DNA of 64,000 nucleotides from Nymphaea colorata (GCF_008831285.2 NC_045140.1:1219528-1283527), one strand, 5' to 3'. Positions 27,901-39,539 are shown, counted from the first letter of the stretch. Notes: a model not told the origin generated them from the sequence alone. Translations and numbers: made by a program.

Positions 27901-28108
27901 CGGGTACAAGAAAAATGAAAGATAGTAAGAGATGCAACTGTTGGCCTCTCCAGGAAAAAACACACACACACAGAAACCGACGTTTCTTCTTGCTCCGCCT
28001 TCTCTGATCGATGATGGCGGAGAATACGAAGCCGACAGCGAGGGCGACGAAAGCAGCTGCTCCAGTGACAGCGATGGCGTTCTTCTTCTTCTCTTTTCTT
28101 TCTGCCAT
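6140..28108 (-). CDS. Thimet oligopeptidase-like M3 zinc metallopeptidase, 20 exons
   Basis: Exons (high to low): 28108-27982, 27860-27736, 27066-26903, 23606-23516, 20845-20666, 19233-19153, 15606-15526, 13435-13343, 11412-11332, 11246-11084, 10712-10592, 10502-10430, 10004-9897, 8682-8585, 8500-8455, 7233-7137, 6867-6794, 6717-6613, 6521-6441, 6256-6140. They sum to 2106 bp, all in phase, giving 701 residues. M3 enzymes cut short peptides, such as those left by proteasomes or targeting-peptide removal. The N-terminus has a basic MAERKEKKKN segment, a hydrophobic span (about 11-33), then RRRSKKKR, so membrane anchoring is likely. The zinc site is HEFGH (491-495) with the third ligand Glu at 520, 29 residues on as in thimet oligopeptidase; it is split between exons 13 and 14. 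Best family match is the plant 'probable thimet oligopeptidase' group. Oddities: CSC replaces the usual PSQ after the third ligand, and intron 6 has a GC donor. Confidence 0.93.
7234..8454 (-). other. M3 peptidase intron 15
   Basis: AT-rich, with normal donor and acceptor. No repeat or embedded gene that I can support. Confidence 0.6.
8683..9896 (-). other. M3 peptidase intron 13 with compound microsatellite
   Basis: Contains a long (AT)n followed by (GT)n tract at 9148-9218. It separates the exon encoding HEFGH from the exon carrying the third zinc ligand. Confidence 0.65.
11413..13342 (-). other. M3 peptidase intron 8
   Basis: AT-rich, with a CA/TA tract at about 12430-12450 and a (CA)n tract at about 13158-13176. 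No embedded gene seen. Confidence 0.55.
13436..15525 (-). other. M3 peptidase intron 7 with inverted-repeat element
   Basis: Holds a small element with terminal inverted repeats (13938-14229), a (GA)n tract (about 14443-14467) and a long pyrimidine-rich region (about 14750-15010). No embedded gene seen. Confidence 0.55.
13938..14229. mobile_element. Small nonautonomous element with GC-rich TIRs
   Basis: The left end TTAAGGCTGGCATCGGGCC and the reverse complement of the right end TTAAGCGTGGGCACCGGGCC form imperfect inverted repeats of about 20 bp. GC-rich arms full of GGGCT and GGCCC surround an AT-rich centre (14041-14145). At about 292 bp it is MITE-sized. No clear target duplication, so the superfamily is not assigned. 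A shorter stretch with similar GGGCC motifs lies at about 22930-23040. Confidence 0.5.
15607..19152 (-). other. M3 peptidase intron 6 (largest intron)
   Basis: 3.5 kb of mostly featureless sequence, with a CT-rich run (about 16050-16150) and a CA/TA microsatellite (about 18920-18950) next to a repetitive GCACCCGCACC-like stretch (18960-19030). Open frames here are short and match nothing I recognise. Confidence 0.5.
19151..19152 (-). other. GC splice donor of M3 peptidase intron 6
   Basis: Exon 6 ends ...CACTGTAAG and is followed by GCATGT. Using this GC donor keeps phase 0 into the next exon (15606, VGATRKAVA...). The overlapping GT in CTGTAAGG would end the exon out of phase with that acceptor. 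GC-AG introns are a known minority class, and the AAG before the GC fits their stronger upstream consensus. Confidence 0.7.
19234..20665 (-). other. M3 peptidase intron 5
   Basis: AT-rich intron with a short direct duplication (GATAATCTATTAACATCCA, about 20003-20040). No gene or element recognised. Confidence 0.5.
20846..23515 (-). other. M3 peptidase intron 4
   Basis: The stretch 22340-22480 contains GGCGGAGCCAAGG and GGGCCCCCCAAAATTT, motifs common in old plant transposon remnants, and 22930-23040 is rich in GGGCC-type motifs. No intact element boundaries or coding potential seen. Confidence 0.4.
23607..26902 (-). other. M3 peptidase intron 3
   Basis: Very AT-rich at 24160-24360. It carries the 805-bp TIR element at 25018-25822. 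No other gene recognised. Confidence 0.5.
25018..25822. mobile_element. Nonautonomous DNA transposon with TIRs and target duplication
   Basis: The left end CTTAGTTGTCAAGG and the reverse complement of the right end GCTTGGTTGTTAAGG form imperfect TIRs, followed by GC-rich subterminal CCTAGGNG motifs on both arms. The direct repeat TCACATT flanks the element (25011-25017 and 25823-25829); one more base each side gives TTCACATT/CTCACATT, 7 of 8 matching, as expected for hAT elements. The interior has tandem-like repeats (AATAGTGAAAT and GGATTGCATTCAA copies, about 25200-25460) and no transposase. Confidence 0.6.
27067..27735 (-). other. M3 peptidase intron 2
   Basis: Ordinary intron sequence with consensus ends. 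Nothing else seen. Confidence 0.55.
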
Positions 28109-28114
28109 CTCTGC

Positions 28115-28157
<43 letters not shown>

Positions 28158-28370
28158 CGCGTTGCAGAGCAGAAGAGTTTGGTGAGCAGGAGAAAGACGA
28201 AGTCCACAAGAAGGGCACACACGTAATAAGCAGAAAACCCTAAGGGTGCATGCGACATTTTCTGGAATTTTGGCGCGTATTTTGGTGGTCGGTCAGGAAA
28301 TATAGAGAGAGAGAGAGAGAGAGAGAGAGGGCAGTGGTGCTCTAGATTTAGGGCGCTGTCCACGTCATCC
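28109..28370 (-). promoter_or_regulatory. 5' UTR/promoter region of the M3 peptidase with GA and CA tracts
   Basis: On the minus strand a (CA)n(GA)n tract sits within about 50 bp upstream of the ATG (28117-28158), with a second (CT/GA)n tract at about 28303-28330. GA/CT tracts in 5' leaders are common in plant genes and may bind GAGA-binding BPC factors (known of plants in general; not shown here). No clear TATA box, as is usual for housekeeping genes. Confidence 0.45.
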
Positions 28371-31300
28371 TCTTTCTTTATGCTGATTGGGTTAACGGTT
28401 TGCCGGTGAACGCTGCGGGATTACAAAGATTCTCCCAATTGGCCGATGACCCCCACAAATAAACGACAAATATTAACGATTAATTAATGTAACGGAAATT
28501 TAACGCCGATAAAAATCAATACTGCATTGGACGTCTTTTACTTGTAATATTATTAGAGGTAGTCATGAACATCCTGTTCTCAACTTAGGAAGTCATAAAA
28601 ATATGTCATTTTCCTTTACAAATGGGTCATATAATATACGCAATTTTATTGCGATGTCTATGTGTTATCTATATCACATATATCGTAGGGTTCCTGGATT
28701 GTGTTAACTATTTAATAGTGTCATGAATAGAAATGAATCCTCTGTTCTTATTTAAGTTGTTTTTGTCCTTTTGACTTCATTGCTGGTTATGTGCATCACT
28801 AAGTCATCAATTTGAAAAGCTATTGGAATATGTTCATGATATAAAGGATATATATGGCAGCAGACAATGTCGTCGAATCGTATGGTAAAATGACTATTTA
28901 TAAGAGAACTTTTACTCATCTATCTGTACATAACTTTGAGCTGCGTTCGATATCCAAACGTCATCCAAGTGGCTTGCATGCGCGGACACGATACCAGTGG
29001 TTCACGATATGGAAGTTATCCGTTCCACAAGGACTCGGAACGACGGAAATAAATTTTTTTGTCAATTTCTTCGACAAAGAGCGCGTAAAATATTCTATCA
29101 TATCCAACTGGACATATATATATATATATATTCAATTGGGCCTTTTCTTTATTAAATGCATATTATTAAGCATTCAACGAGATGTCATGTGCGCAAGTTT
29201 GCTCGCTATGAGTTTATATTCAGTACATTGTCAATCCGAATAAAGAAAATTTTCCAATTTAAAGACAAGTTTGCTCGCTATGAGTTTTATATTCAGTTAC
29301 AATTTTTTTGTTCTTATAAATTCAACTTAGGTATCCAAAACTTTTTTTTTGGCATCGTTTTTATGTTTTAAACATGATCAGTGCATTTGAATAATTAAAA
29401 CATTATTTGGATGGGACATTTTAGTCATTTTAATGATCTGGTAAAATAAAACAAAGAGAAAAGGATGAGACATTTTAGTCATCTGGTATTCATTTACTCC
29501 TTTTTCTCTTTGTTTTTATTTTAATCATCTGCCTAATTTGAATAATTTAAAAAAATAGGGCATATTCATGAGGCACTAATTCTAATGTTCTATAAATGTA
29601 TGTCCCCAATTCAAAACACCCTCCATGCTAAACTTACCAACAAAATCAAGGCTTGCATCAAACAACTCAGAAATAGGAGAATTTCTTTAATGCTTACGAC
29701 CAAAAACGTGAGCCCTTAAATAAAACTGCTGCTGGTGAACCGATGATTGTTTTTGAATTAGCGGCTGATTATAATATTCGTGAGAATAGTTTAATTTTAC
29801 CAATGTTACGTGAAGCACGTGCTTTCATGTGCTTCAAGATCACGGACCAGTCGGCACCAACTTTGTGGGACCCAGTTTTCACAAAGTGTAACCCGAACGT
29901 CAAGCAACTCCGTGGGGCCGTTGAATTATTCGGATCTACGGCTCACATAATAGGTCAGCAAAGGTTTCATTTTCTTGCATTCAATTAATTATCAGCCTTC
30001 AAATTCACAAGCAGTCAGCAGCAGTAATAAATGTTGCAGCAAAAAGGCTACTCGGGCCGAGGTGGGGACACTGCCCCGTTAATTTTTAAGTAATGATTTT
30101 TGTTTTTCTCAAATTGCTTAAAATATAATTTATATTTTTAATATAATTTAATATAAAAATACAATTAATTATGATAATATATATATATATATCTGCCGAA
30201 GCGGTACATCTCAAAAAATTTTAAGTACGACGATGAGAGTATTTTATTATTATTATTATTATTAATTTATTATACATATAAAAAAATAGATATGTATATA
30301 TTATTATTACAATTTAGTTATGAATATATATAATATACTTCAATAATTGTATTGCATACGAAAATACTAGAACAACATATATTATATAAGTACTTTAGTA
30401 ATATGACATTTTAACTGGGCTCGAATGTGAGTCGAAGCCACACCCATGTGGAGTGTGCTCCCAACTCGATGATATTTAGGAGAGTTTTTATGTGACTTAC
30501 CATCATACACAAAGTACTCAAGTAATTAGTTTGGCAAAAAACAACTTTTCCAATTAGTTGATGTTTGAAAGTTTTCGCGTCAAAGGCACTATTTTAAAAG
30601 ATATTCAACCTTTAAATACATACTAAACTAGTAAAATGGTGGAGGAGCAGCACCATATATAAGTAACTAAATAATTGATGGGCATTTATATAAAATTAAA
30701 CAAATAGTTGGAGCCAACCAAATGTTAATAAATTAATTTTATGAGACTGTCACACTAGCCGAGGTGCACCATTACCCATGTAAGCTAATAGAGACATACA
30801 AAACATGTTGTAGATGATGCAAAGATTTTCAGGTTCAACTTAAACCTCTTAGGCGTACTAAAACTTAAGAACGAGCACACTTCCTAACTAAGGAAAGAAT
30901 TTATTAATGCCATGAATCAAAGGTTGCCTTTATGCACTAGGAACAAATACTTGGAGGTTTGCTTTACAAAAAAGGCACATTTTTATGGTGTACATATAGA
31001 ATTAGTTAAAGCATAAAAATTTAACGTGCCAAATATACATAAATCAAACTAGTAAACTGCCGCCTTAGCTTTTCCATGTTAATCCCCTTGGCTGGAGCTC
31101 ATCTCTTTAAAATCAATTTGATTTAAGGTTGTGTTTGATAGATTTAGATTTTAGATCTGAAGCTGCATTAAAACGTGTGTTTCGAAAGATATGAGTAATG
31201 TGAATCTTAAATTCATGATGCTACATGTAGTAAATCATGAATTTAAGGGTGGATTAGAGGGTGGAGGAAGGTTCCAACCTTAAATCCATGAAAATCACTG

Positions 31301-31600
31301 CTGATCTTAGATTCGAGTTGAAACAAACACAGCCTAAGTTAAAAAGCTAAGACAAGTTTCCGCGGTCTTCATTGTGGGCGGGAAAATTTATGCGGCTTGA
31401 CCTTGTGGTTGATAGGCAGCTAGTTGCTCATTAAGTCCGCGGCATCATTATCTTTGAGAATTTATATTGCCAAGCAAGCAACAAGTTTAAGAGATAATAT
31501 AATTAAAATTGAAATTTGAATGGTCTTAGTTAAATAACCAGTAGCGTATGAAAATGGAGACTTGGATTTGGTGTTTTACTACGGTTGCACCAAGTTCGGT
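28371..31600. other. Intergenic, AT-rich
   Basis: No gene supported. Contains TA tracts (29117-29131, 30178-30192), an ATT tract (30244-30263) and a local direct repeat of TTTGCTCGCTATGAGTTT (near 29199 and 29270). The longest open frames are unconvincing. Confidence 0.4.
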
Positions 31601-32472
31601 TCCTACGCTTCTAGTTCATAGGAATCCGACCCGACAGCGCGTGAAGAAGAAATAGCCTGAGCTGATGACCCTATGGAATAGGAGAGTCAGGGTCTTGTCC
31701 GGTCCAATTGGCTCTCGGACAAGCTTCAACGTCATATCCAAGTAAGACCAGAGGCGGCCTAGTTGGAACCTTGGACGCCTGACCAAGTCCCTTGGCCTCA
31801 GACACGACGAGACTTATCGGACCCAGGTGCCGAGCAAGCGCACTCGCACCGGGTCGACCAGACCCATTTGAGCTGGCCACGGCACGAGAAGGCATTGCAT
31901 GGTGGGGCCCAACCCAAAAGAGACAACGGCCATGTGACCACGCAGAGACATGACGTTTCCCCCTTCCTTTCGCCATTCTTTCTCCCTCTCTGGCTACCTG
32001 GCATATTGCAGGGTTGCATCTGCATCTCACCATCAAATCGATCCTTTCTTCTTGTCTGCAATTGCTCCTCTGTTTTCCCCCTCCTCAGAAGGAACCCTAG
32101 TGTTCGTCCACGAGATCGTTTTCCCCCATTGTTCGTTCTGCAGATTCTTACCTCTATTTTGAGAGAGGGAGAGAGTGAGAGAGAAAGGGAGAGTCCCACC
32201 ATGAAAATGAAAATTTATAGTGGGAAGAGAGATTGGACTCCTCCTTGCTTCTACCGTCATCTCTGATTAGAGTCCCGAGTTCCATTATTAGCTGGGAGAC
32301 AAAGTAGGGAGGTAAACGCGGGTTAGGGGTGAAGGAATGGGGATGATGATCCGACCGTGAAGGATCGGACTCCGTCCCTTCACCGACTCCGGAATTGTGT
32401 CCCGCCCACCCCTATTTTTAGATAAAAGAAACAAGATAGAGAGAGGGAGAAAGAAACCGGGGGAATTTGATA
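31601..32472 (+). promoter_or_regulatory. Probable promoter and 5' UTR of the carboxylesterase
   Basis: GC content rises from about 31650. A GA-rich leader-like stretch lies at 32160-32195 and another at 32430-32460, just before the ATG at 32473. Open frames in this stretch are short and overlap on both strands, which suits composition bias rather than coding. The transcription start is not defined. Confidence 0.35.
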
Positions 32473-35400
32473 ATGCCAAGCGTAGCGGTGAAGCTGTACA
32501 GCGTCTTGTTCAAGATCCTTCAGAAACACAGGCTCCAGAATAGGACTTTCTCGCCGGAGGAGGGCAGCAACCCCTTCGGCGTCACCTCCCGGCCGGAGGA
32601 GGAGTCGGCGGTTCCCGCGAATGCCTCCTTTAACGATGGCGTCGCCACCAAAGACATTCACATCGATGCCCTCACCTCCCTCTCCGTCAGGATCTTCCTA
32701 CCGGAATCTTCCCTCCACCGGCCCTTCGACCCTCTCTCCAAGCGGCCCGATCTCCGCCAGTCGCTCACACGCCGGAGCAGCTATGGTGGTGTCACCGCAA
32801 CCTCGACGTCTCCAGCGGCAGGGGAGATCCGGCGGAGCAGTTATGGCGGTGAATCCTCCGGTATTGGAGACGCCAATGGCGCAGTGGCCTCTGGATCTAA
32901 TGGCCATTTGAAGGATTCTAAGAGGCGGCAAGATGGTGGCGGAGTGTATAGAGGATACCTCCCGGGGAACACAAGTTCCTCGTCTTCCCGGAGATTGCCC
33001 ATCGTCCTGCAGTTCCACGGCGGAGGTTTCGTTTCCGGGAGTAAGGATTCCTATGCGAACGATGTCTTCTGCAGGCGGATTGCGAAGCTTTGCGAAGTGA
33101 TTGTGATCGCCGTTGGCTATCGGTTGGCACCAGAGAATCGGTATCCAGCTGCTTTCGAGGACGGTTTGAAGGTTCTCAATTGGTTGGGGAAGCAGGCGAA
33201 TCTTGCTGAGTGTAACAAGTCGCTTGGAAGCTCACGCGGCAGTGCGAGCTCTGTCGATCTACGCAAGTTCGATGTACATAGGCACATTGTGGACGCGTTC
33301 GGTGCGTCGATGGTCGAGCCGTGGCTCGCTACTCACGGTGATCCTTCAAGGTTTTCCATTTCTCCCGCCATTCTTCCGAACATTGATTTTATAGGACATT
33401 ATCATTTGAAAATGTTTCCCACCTTTGGGTTTCATGCCTCCGATTGCTTCATTTCCATTTAAGCACCCTCTCATTCTTATAGTATGTTTACTAGCTAGAG
33501 GAGGGTACATCAGTTAGCAGGCAGGGTGTTCCTGAAATTCACAATCATTTGGTTAGGTCGAGCTATTCACCTTGGGAAAACAGTCAAGAGCTTAAACCTT
33601 TGTTGGTAATCTCAGGATGGCCTGGCCATTGTGGTGTTCTGCTAGAGATACATGGTTCATGGGGTTGTGCTGAGCTTTCTGGTGTTTGTTACTTGTTTGG
33701 TGGTCGAAATACTTCCACTGTTATCACGAGGATGCCTGTATGAAACACGAATTCACAAATGCTATGGTTGTGGATTTTCTTGTTTATGGGTTCTGTAATA
33801 CTGTATTTGTACATCCTGCTCCTGTGTGTTGCTTGAGGTCCATGTTACTACTCTTGCAATGCCATGTTCCTCATACCTGCCAAATGAAAAAAAAAAAAGG
33901 CTGAGATGAGTATTGAAGTGATGAGGCATCAATGGTGGAATCAGATAATTTGGCCTAGCTGGGTACTTGTTTTCTGCCGTATGGTCATGTGAAAATTAAC
34001 GTCAAATATTAAGTATCTCGGCAATCAGATACTGTAGCATCTATCTCGTGTTGACATGATACGCTGTCTTGCTCTGGCAAATGTCACCACTTCACGGAAA
34101 AGATCCAACTTGTATTGGACAAAATTAACCTCATTAAACTTTGGCGATTGGCTATCTATTCTGTGTTTGCATGGTGACTGTGTGCATGCAGCCTTGTCTG
34201 CATGTTTGTGTGTACATGTTGGTTACTCTATGTCTCTGTTTTCAACTGGAATATTGTGACAGGGATTTGATTGTTCAAGGATTCGTACGTAAGATAGTCC
34301 TCCTTCCCTGGTTGTTCAATGTTATGCAGGACATGGTGGTCTGTTTTGTCTTCCTGGCCTAGTAATACAGACAGACCTCTTTTCTCTTGTACTACACTAA
34401 ACTTCTTTCGTGTGTGTGTGTATAGATTTTGTATGCTACGAATCTACCATGTTCTTTTCCTTGAGCATAGTTTCTATTCTGATGTACATAGGCAGGGTCT
34501 CTAGTATCTTAGTTAATGTACCCTTAGCAAAGGCTGCCTGTAATTTTGCTTTAAACAGAATGTATGAGCCTGTACCACTTCATATCTACTGAATTGCAGC
34601 TATGCAGCTGCTCCTCAGAAGAAAAAAAGCAGAGAAAGAAAAATTTGCATTTGGTGTTCTGTAAAATTCTTATTCATTCTCTGATGCTTTTGTGCATCAG
34701 TTTAATGTATCACTTCTTTCATATAAAAGTGGTCAATGAACAATCAAAAACAACATTTCCAGATTCTGGAGTATCTGCTTGCTCTAATGTTGTACCTTTT
34801 AGGTTATAATCTAATAATAAATTGAAAAGTGTTAGACATGTAACAACAAGTTGAGCTATCCCTTAAGGGACAGTTAACTAGGTGTTCTCTTGGTAGTTGT
34901 GAAGGAGAAATTTAGGCAACTTGTTGAGGAAGTTGTTGCAGAGGAGCACCATATGTGGGGTGAAGCAAGCCTTTAAACCTAGGAGACACTTATAAGTAAA
35001 AAAAAAAAGTGTGGTAATAAGAAAAAAATATAGTGGTATACATTTATTGAATTTTACAATTTGTTACTTGGTTCCTGGACCTGATGGTATTTCTAATCTT
35101 ATATTAACTAAGAAGATTATGCTCTAGATTTTGCATGATACCTTGTGCTGTTTGGAAAGATTTGAATAACCACTCCTGGTTAAGGAGGGAGAAAGGAAAA
35201 TAGATGTATGGGAATCCAATTTTTATATTTTTCAGGTGTCTGTTTGGTTTTCCTTCTAACTTCTAAGAACTTGTGATTCATAAAATATTGAAAAAGTGCC
35301 ACAGTTATGTCAATTAAGAAAGAAAAGTGAACAGCAGAAGTCCTTGTATAGTGTTAATGATGTGAGACATGTTTGACCATCTCCATGAACTGTAGCATGA

Positions 35401-36864
35401 CCTCTTACTGTAATGTGCTGCAGATGACCCATTTGTAGGTCCAAGTGAACTACTTACACGACCTTTTTTGCCAGCTTCCATTTGGTTAACCTAGAACAGT
35501 TGTTCATTTTTCTCCTTTTTTATAATCAATGAAACTACCTGTAAAGATGGGGCATGGGTTTCTGGCTTATTGCCAAACCTTGCCTAATATATGTGAAACC
35601 TCTGGGCAGCTTCACCTTTCATACTGAATGAGCGGCCCAATCACTTCAGAATTGCACTCCAATTATCAAACTTTTGACTTCCTTCCGTGTAAAGGCCTTA
35701 AACTGATCTATGCAGCCCATTGCGTGAGGCCTTTGGGAGTTTGTCACTGTATAATTCTGGCAGTGCATCAATTGTACTATGACCAGAATTTAGCTCTCGC
35801 CTGATTGGGTTGCCTGCATTCTTCGTGATATTTTGACTTTCTCAATATGCAATAAACAAATTTCAAACACTTAGGCTTTTCTTGACCGAGTCAATTACCA
35901 TCAGCGTGGTTCATACTTCATATAGCGGTGGGAAGTGCTTAAGTTGAAATCGTGTATACATACATATATGTGCTATTTTGTGGAATCTGAGAATGTAAGG
36001 ATATTTATGTCGTCTACTCACAAAAATAAGAATATTCAAGTGGTTCTGTTTTTACCTTTTTTAGGCACTTTCTTTAATTTATCATCCAAGTCATCAGGTA
36101 ATTATAATGTTGGTGCAAGTATGTGTTATTATTTGAGCCAAGAGGAGATGCACTTTATCTGCTAAGACATCGGAGATATTTTCACTGCGTTTAAGCCCCA
36201 GCATGTACTTGGTTATGAATGTGCCTTTGTGCCTTCTTTAATTTATACTTGTTTAAGTCTAACACTGTTTGTCTACCTTTTTCCACTAAGCGTTCTGAAT
36301 TTTGATTTTGTGTCCACTATATGCAGGTGTGTTCTCCTTGGAGTTAGCTGTGGTGCCAACATTGCAGACTATGTTGCTCGGAAGGCTGTCGCTGCTGGCA
36401 ACCTTTTGGAGCCTGTTAAAGTTGTTGCACAGATTCTAATGTATCCCTTTTTCATCGGCAGCGTGCCCACACATTCAGAAATTAAGTTGGCGAACACATA
36501 CTTCTATGACAAGGCGATCTGTATGTTGGCCTGGAAGTTATTTTTGCCAGAAGAAGAGTTCAGTTTGGATCACCCTGCTGCGAACCCCCTCATTGCAGGC
36601 AGAGAGCCCCCACTCAAGTTCATGCCTCCAACACTCACGGTGGTTGCCGAGCATGACTGGATGAGGGATCGTGCTATTGCATATTCAGAAGAGCTCAGGA
36701 AGGTGAATATTGATGCACCTGTCCTTGAATACAAGGATGCGGTTCACGAATTTGCCACTTTGGACAAGCTTCTGAAGACACCACAGGCCCAGGCTTGTGC
36801 AGAGGACATCGCGATTTGGATGAAGAAGTATATCTCGCTGAGGGGTCACGAATTTTCATACTAA
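32473..36864 (+). CDS. Carboxylesterase, CXE11/CXE16-like alpha/beta hydrolase
   Basis: Two exons, 32473-33350 and 36327-36864, joined at Arg293 (phase 2), encode 471 residues. The start is the ATG giving MPSVAVKLYSV, the usual N-terminus of this clade. Plant CXE enzymes hydrolyse ester bonds of small metabolites; the substrate of this clade is not established to my knowledge. Seen in the sequence: the oxyanion-hole motif HGGGF (182-186), the nucleophile elbow GVSCG with Ser300, and Asp403 and His433 30 residues apart, the spacing known for the CXE catalytic Asp and His. The elbow residue before Ser is Val, as is typical of this clade, not the Asp of many CXEs. A low-complexity Ser/Gly-rich insert (about 95-170) precedes the HGGG strand. 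There is no signal peptide, so it is probably cytosolic. Confidence 0.93.
33351..36326 (+). other. Carboxylesterase intron
   Basis: A 2976-bp intron with GT donor (TTCAAG/GTTTTC) and an AG acceptor (TATATGCAG). T-rich, with no embedded gene or defined element. Confidence 0.8.
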
Positions 36865-37342
36865 ACAGTTTCTTTTTTGCTCCTCTCTATTTCATTGTCT
36901 TATTGTTCTCTTGTCCTTAATTTTTTCAATTAGCTAAGGTATGTAAGGCGATTACATTTCTATGGTAGTCATTTTTTCTACAGAATATGTCATTTTTGTA
37001 TGATAAGTGAGTTTGGGTTAATGAGATTGCTAGATGTAAGCACATCTTGGCCATTCTTCTGATCGATGGTAGTCACATCTTGGCCATTCTTCTGATCGAT
37101 GGTCGTCTTTGAATCATATCGATAAGATGTCATTGTAATGATATTTAATGAACTTTGAGGGTTATTCGAATTGGACGCCTACAATTAGCTGTGATTGGGC
37201 CAACGGCAAGTTTGTGACTCTTTTATCCGAGGTCTTAAGCTGGTCGAGTTTGCCGTCCCGCTAATTGTACTGTACTTAGACCAGTTTCACTGTCACCAAG
37301 CCATTACATCTCTCAGATAACTGTTTCTAAGTTGGTGATGCA

Positions 37343-37389
<47 letters not shown>

Positions 37390-39059
37390 CGTGTGCAGTT
37401 TGCAATTGTGTAGCAAATCTAGAAGTATGAGACTTTTCTCCACGGAAGATAACACACATGGTCGACACCAGAACCACTTGCTAAGGTAACCTTTCCTCCT
37501 CTCACTCTCTCACACGCCAAAAAGAAATATAGGACTCCAGTTGCCATTGACCTGACGTCCTCCTATCTAGAATACTGGGATCGGTTGTCTTCTGTGCTAA
37601 GGTAGGCTAGAAAGATGCCTTGATGCACGGCCATAAATCTCAGTTTTTGAATCTATATCGATGGCTGCCTGGCCTTGAAAGGTCGTCTTTAGCCATGACC
37701 GTGACAATGGCCATCCATCCAAAGTGCACCGGCCATTAATCTTTTTCCACAAATTTTATGTGGAGCTTGTGCAACAGTGCATGCGACTTGTGTTAGGGGC
37801 CTTTATTGGGAGAACACAACTCCTGGTCATGACACGCTTTATTCGATTTCAAGTGAGTTCAAATTAAAAGAAATATGTATATATATATATATATATATAT
37901 ATTTCGCCACTTTTTTGTGCTTCAAATATGTTAGTTAATACGTATTCTATATCATATATACCCCAATTTGAAATACGAGACTATAATATAAGATACATTA
38001 AGTACAACATAGTTAATTCAGTTCCTAAAACTAATTTTAAGGGCACATCATATCAATGGGGGAACCAGAAATTTTTAGCGAAAGGCACTATTATTTTAAA
38101 TTCATTTTGAAGGGACGCTCACATATAAATAACTAAAAAATAATGAAGTATTAATATGTAAACAAGATAACTTTTTTGGGGTTAGTATGTGCAATTGCCT
38201 ACAACAGCCACAAAAGTTTCTTCACTACACAACAGCCACAAAAGTTTCTTCACTACTGTATCATATTCGAACTTGCTTCTAGTGATGGCACATACCATAC
38301 AATACATATATAGATGTGTGAGAAATTTGTTTGGTGGGCATACATATATTGATGTAAAACCACCATTGGACTTCCACAAGTTTGTAAAATAAGGTTGCAG
38401 CCCCTAAGAATTTAAAAGATTTTTCTTGTGCAAATTTGTTTATTGCCATCCTATAGATTTTTTGAGCACATCTTTTGGAAGATCCATTGGGCTCCATCTA
38501 TTAGTATAATTTTTGCCAATGACAATGACAAACATGAATCATTTGTACTTTGGCACAGAGCTTAATTTCCTTTCACGATTTTCATTAAGGAAAGAGCTGG
38601 TTTATGATTTTGGACATATTGCCAGCAGTCTAATGGCTGTGCAGCCGAGGAGAGGCTGCCAACAATGCTATGTTTTCTCTCCCTCTGTCCCCCATTCGAC
38701 TCCCTTGGCCACTACTGAAATTTCTTTTGAGGCATTAGCAAACTTGACTTGATCGTATCTACTAAAAAACACAGAGAACGGTCTAATTATGCTTCTATAC
38801 TGTACGAAATGAAAATGAGAAAAGGGTCTTCTGCAACTCATTATAAGAAACAATAACAGAGTTATCAGGCAGGCAAGGTTGAAGAAAATTAGGCCTGTTG
38901 ATCTCTTTCACATTTGTACTGCGACAATTGTAAACAAGAGGATGATGCAGACATTTAATTCCTTATTGCGTTCAACAACAGCTTATTTATGTAGTAGGAC
39001 TGAAAAATAGTTTACATGCATAATTGCATATTGTTGACTGCCATAATATTGGAATTTTA
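36865..39059. other. Carboxylesterase 3' flank and intergenic region
   Basis: Contains a roughly 33-bp tandem duplication (37041 to about 37103, unit starting CACATCTTGGCCATTC), TA arrays (37343-37387, 37877-37900) and an exact 28-bp tandem duplication (38201-38228 and 38229-38256). From about 38890 it matches the 3' flanks of the other A-type cystatin genes (GATTAGGCCTGT-like motif). Confidence 0.5.
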
Positions 39060-39416
39060 TTACAGGGGCATGAAGTAACCCAAGTTGAGGACGGGGGGAT
39101 GGCCAGGTGCAGACAGATCTTGGAACACTTCGCTCTTGAAAAGCTTGACAGCGTAGCCATCATGAACCTCAATCACCAACTTGTATGTGTAGTGCTCAGT
39201 GCCGCGATCAAGTACTTGTGCTTCTGTCACCTTAATGAACTCGAGGTAAGCCTTAGTCTGCTCATTATACCTTGTAACAGCGAACTTGCCCAAGTACTGG
39301 ACATGGCCGACATTAGGAACAGTAACCCAGCCAGATGGTTCGTAGGGGCGGGCAATGGCTACAAAGGCCAAGGCTGCCATCGCAGCGATCACGAGGAAAG
39401 AAGAGAAACGTGCCAT
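39060..39416 (-). CDS. Secreted cystatin-like protein A1
   Basis: Encodes 118 residues in one exon. The start is ATG 39416 (MARFSSF), which gives a clean signal peptide (about 1-22, ending AIA/RP); an in-frame ATG 45 bp upstream would add a basic extension before it. Cystatin features: SGW near the mature N-terminus, the helix signature LGKFAV-TRYN (42-51), and two beta strands around QVLDRG (67-72). Phytocystatins have QxVxG there and a Trp in the second loop; here the loop is changed and FQDLS takes the place of the Trp region. It lacks three residues (after PNV) present in A3 and A4. Diverges from B1 across a 1.4-kb shared upstream region. Likely apoplastic or vacuolar; whether it inhibits proteases is unknown. 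Confidence 0.85.
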   Translation of the reverse strand: MARFSSFLVIAAMAALAFVAIARPYEPSGWVTVPNVGHVQYLGKFAVTRYNEQTKAYLEFIKVTEAQVLDRGTEHYTYKLVIEVHDGYAVKLFKSEVFQDLSAPGHPPVLNLGYFMPL

Positions 39417-39539
39417 AGGTAGCTTACTAGTAGAGAGAGATCTTCTAAAACGAGGGGGCAATTAGCTCTGCTGCTGATCTTACAGTAGAGTAAATTAAGG
39501 GAGGAATGAATGATGAGTGGCACAGATAAGCCTCTCCCC

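Noticed and set aside
27661-28363. Long overlapping minus-strand open frames around the M3 peptidase start
   Set aside because: They read through intron 1 and the CA/GA microsatellites. Only 28108-27982 and 27860-27736 are coding, as shown by the in-phase splice junction and family similarity.
29743-29988. Possible 81-residue gene
   Set aside because: No recognisable domain, no splice or promoter context, AT-rich intergenic setting.
31671-32266. Open frames on both strands upstream of the carboxylesterase
   Set aside because: GC-rich composition opens frames on both strands at once; no domain is recognisable and the position fits promoter and leader.
39024-39422. Plus-strand frame opposite cystatin A1 (and the like opposite B, C, A3, A4)
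   Set aside because: Antisense shadows. They recur only because the cystatin genes are duplicated; the cystatin frame has the signal peptide, promoter and family signature.
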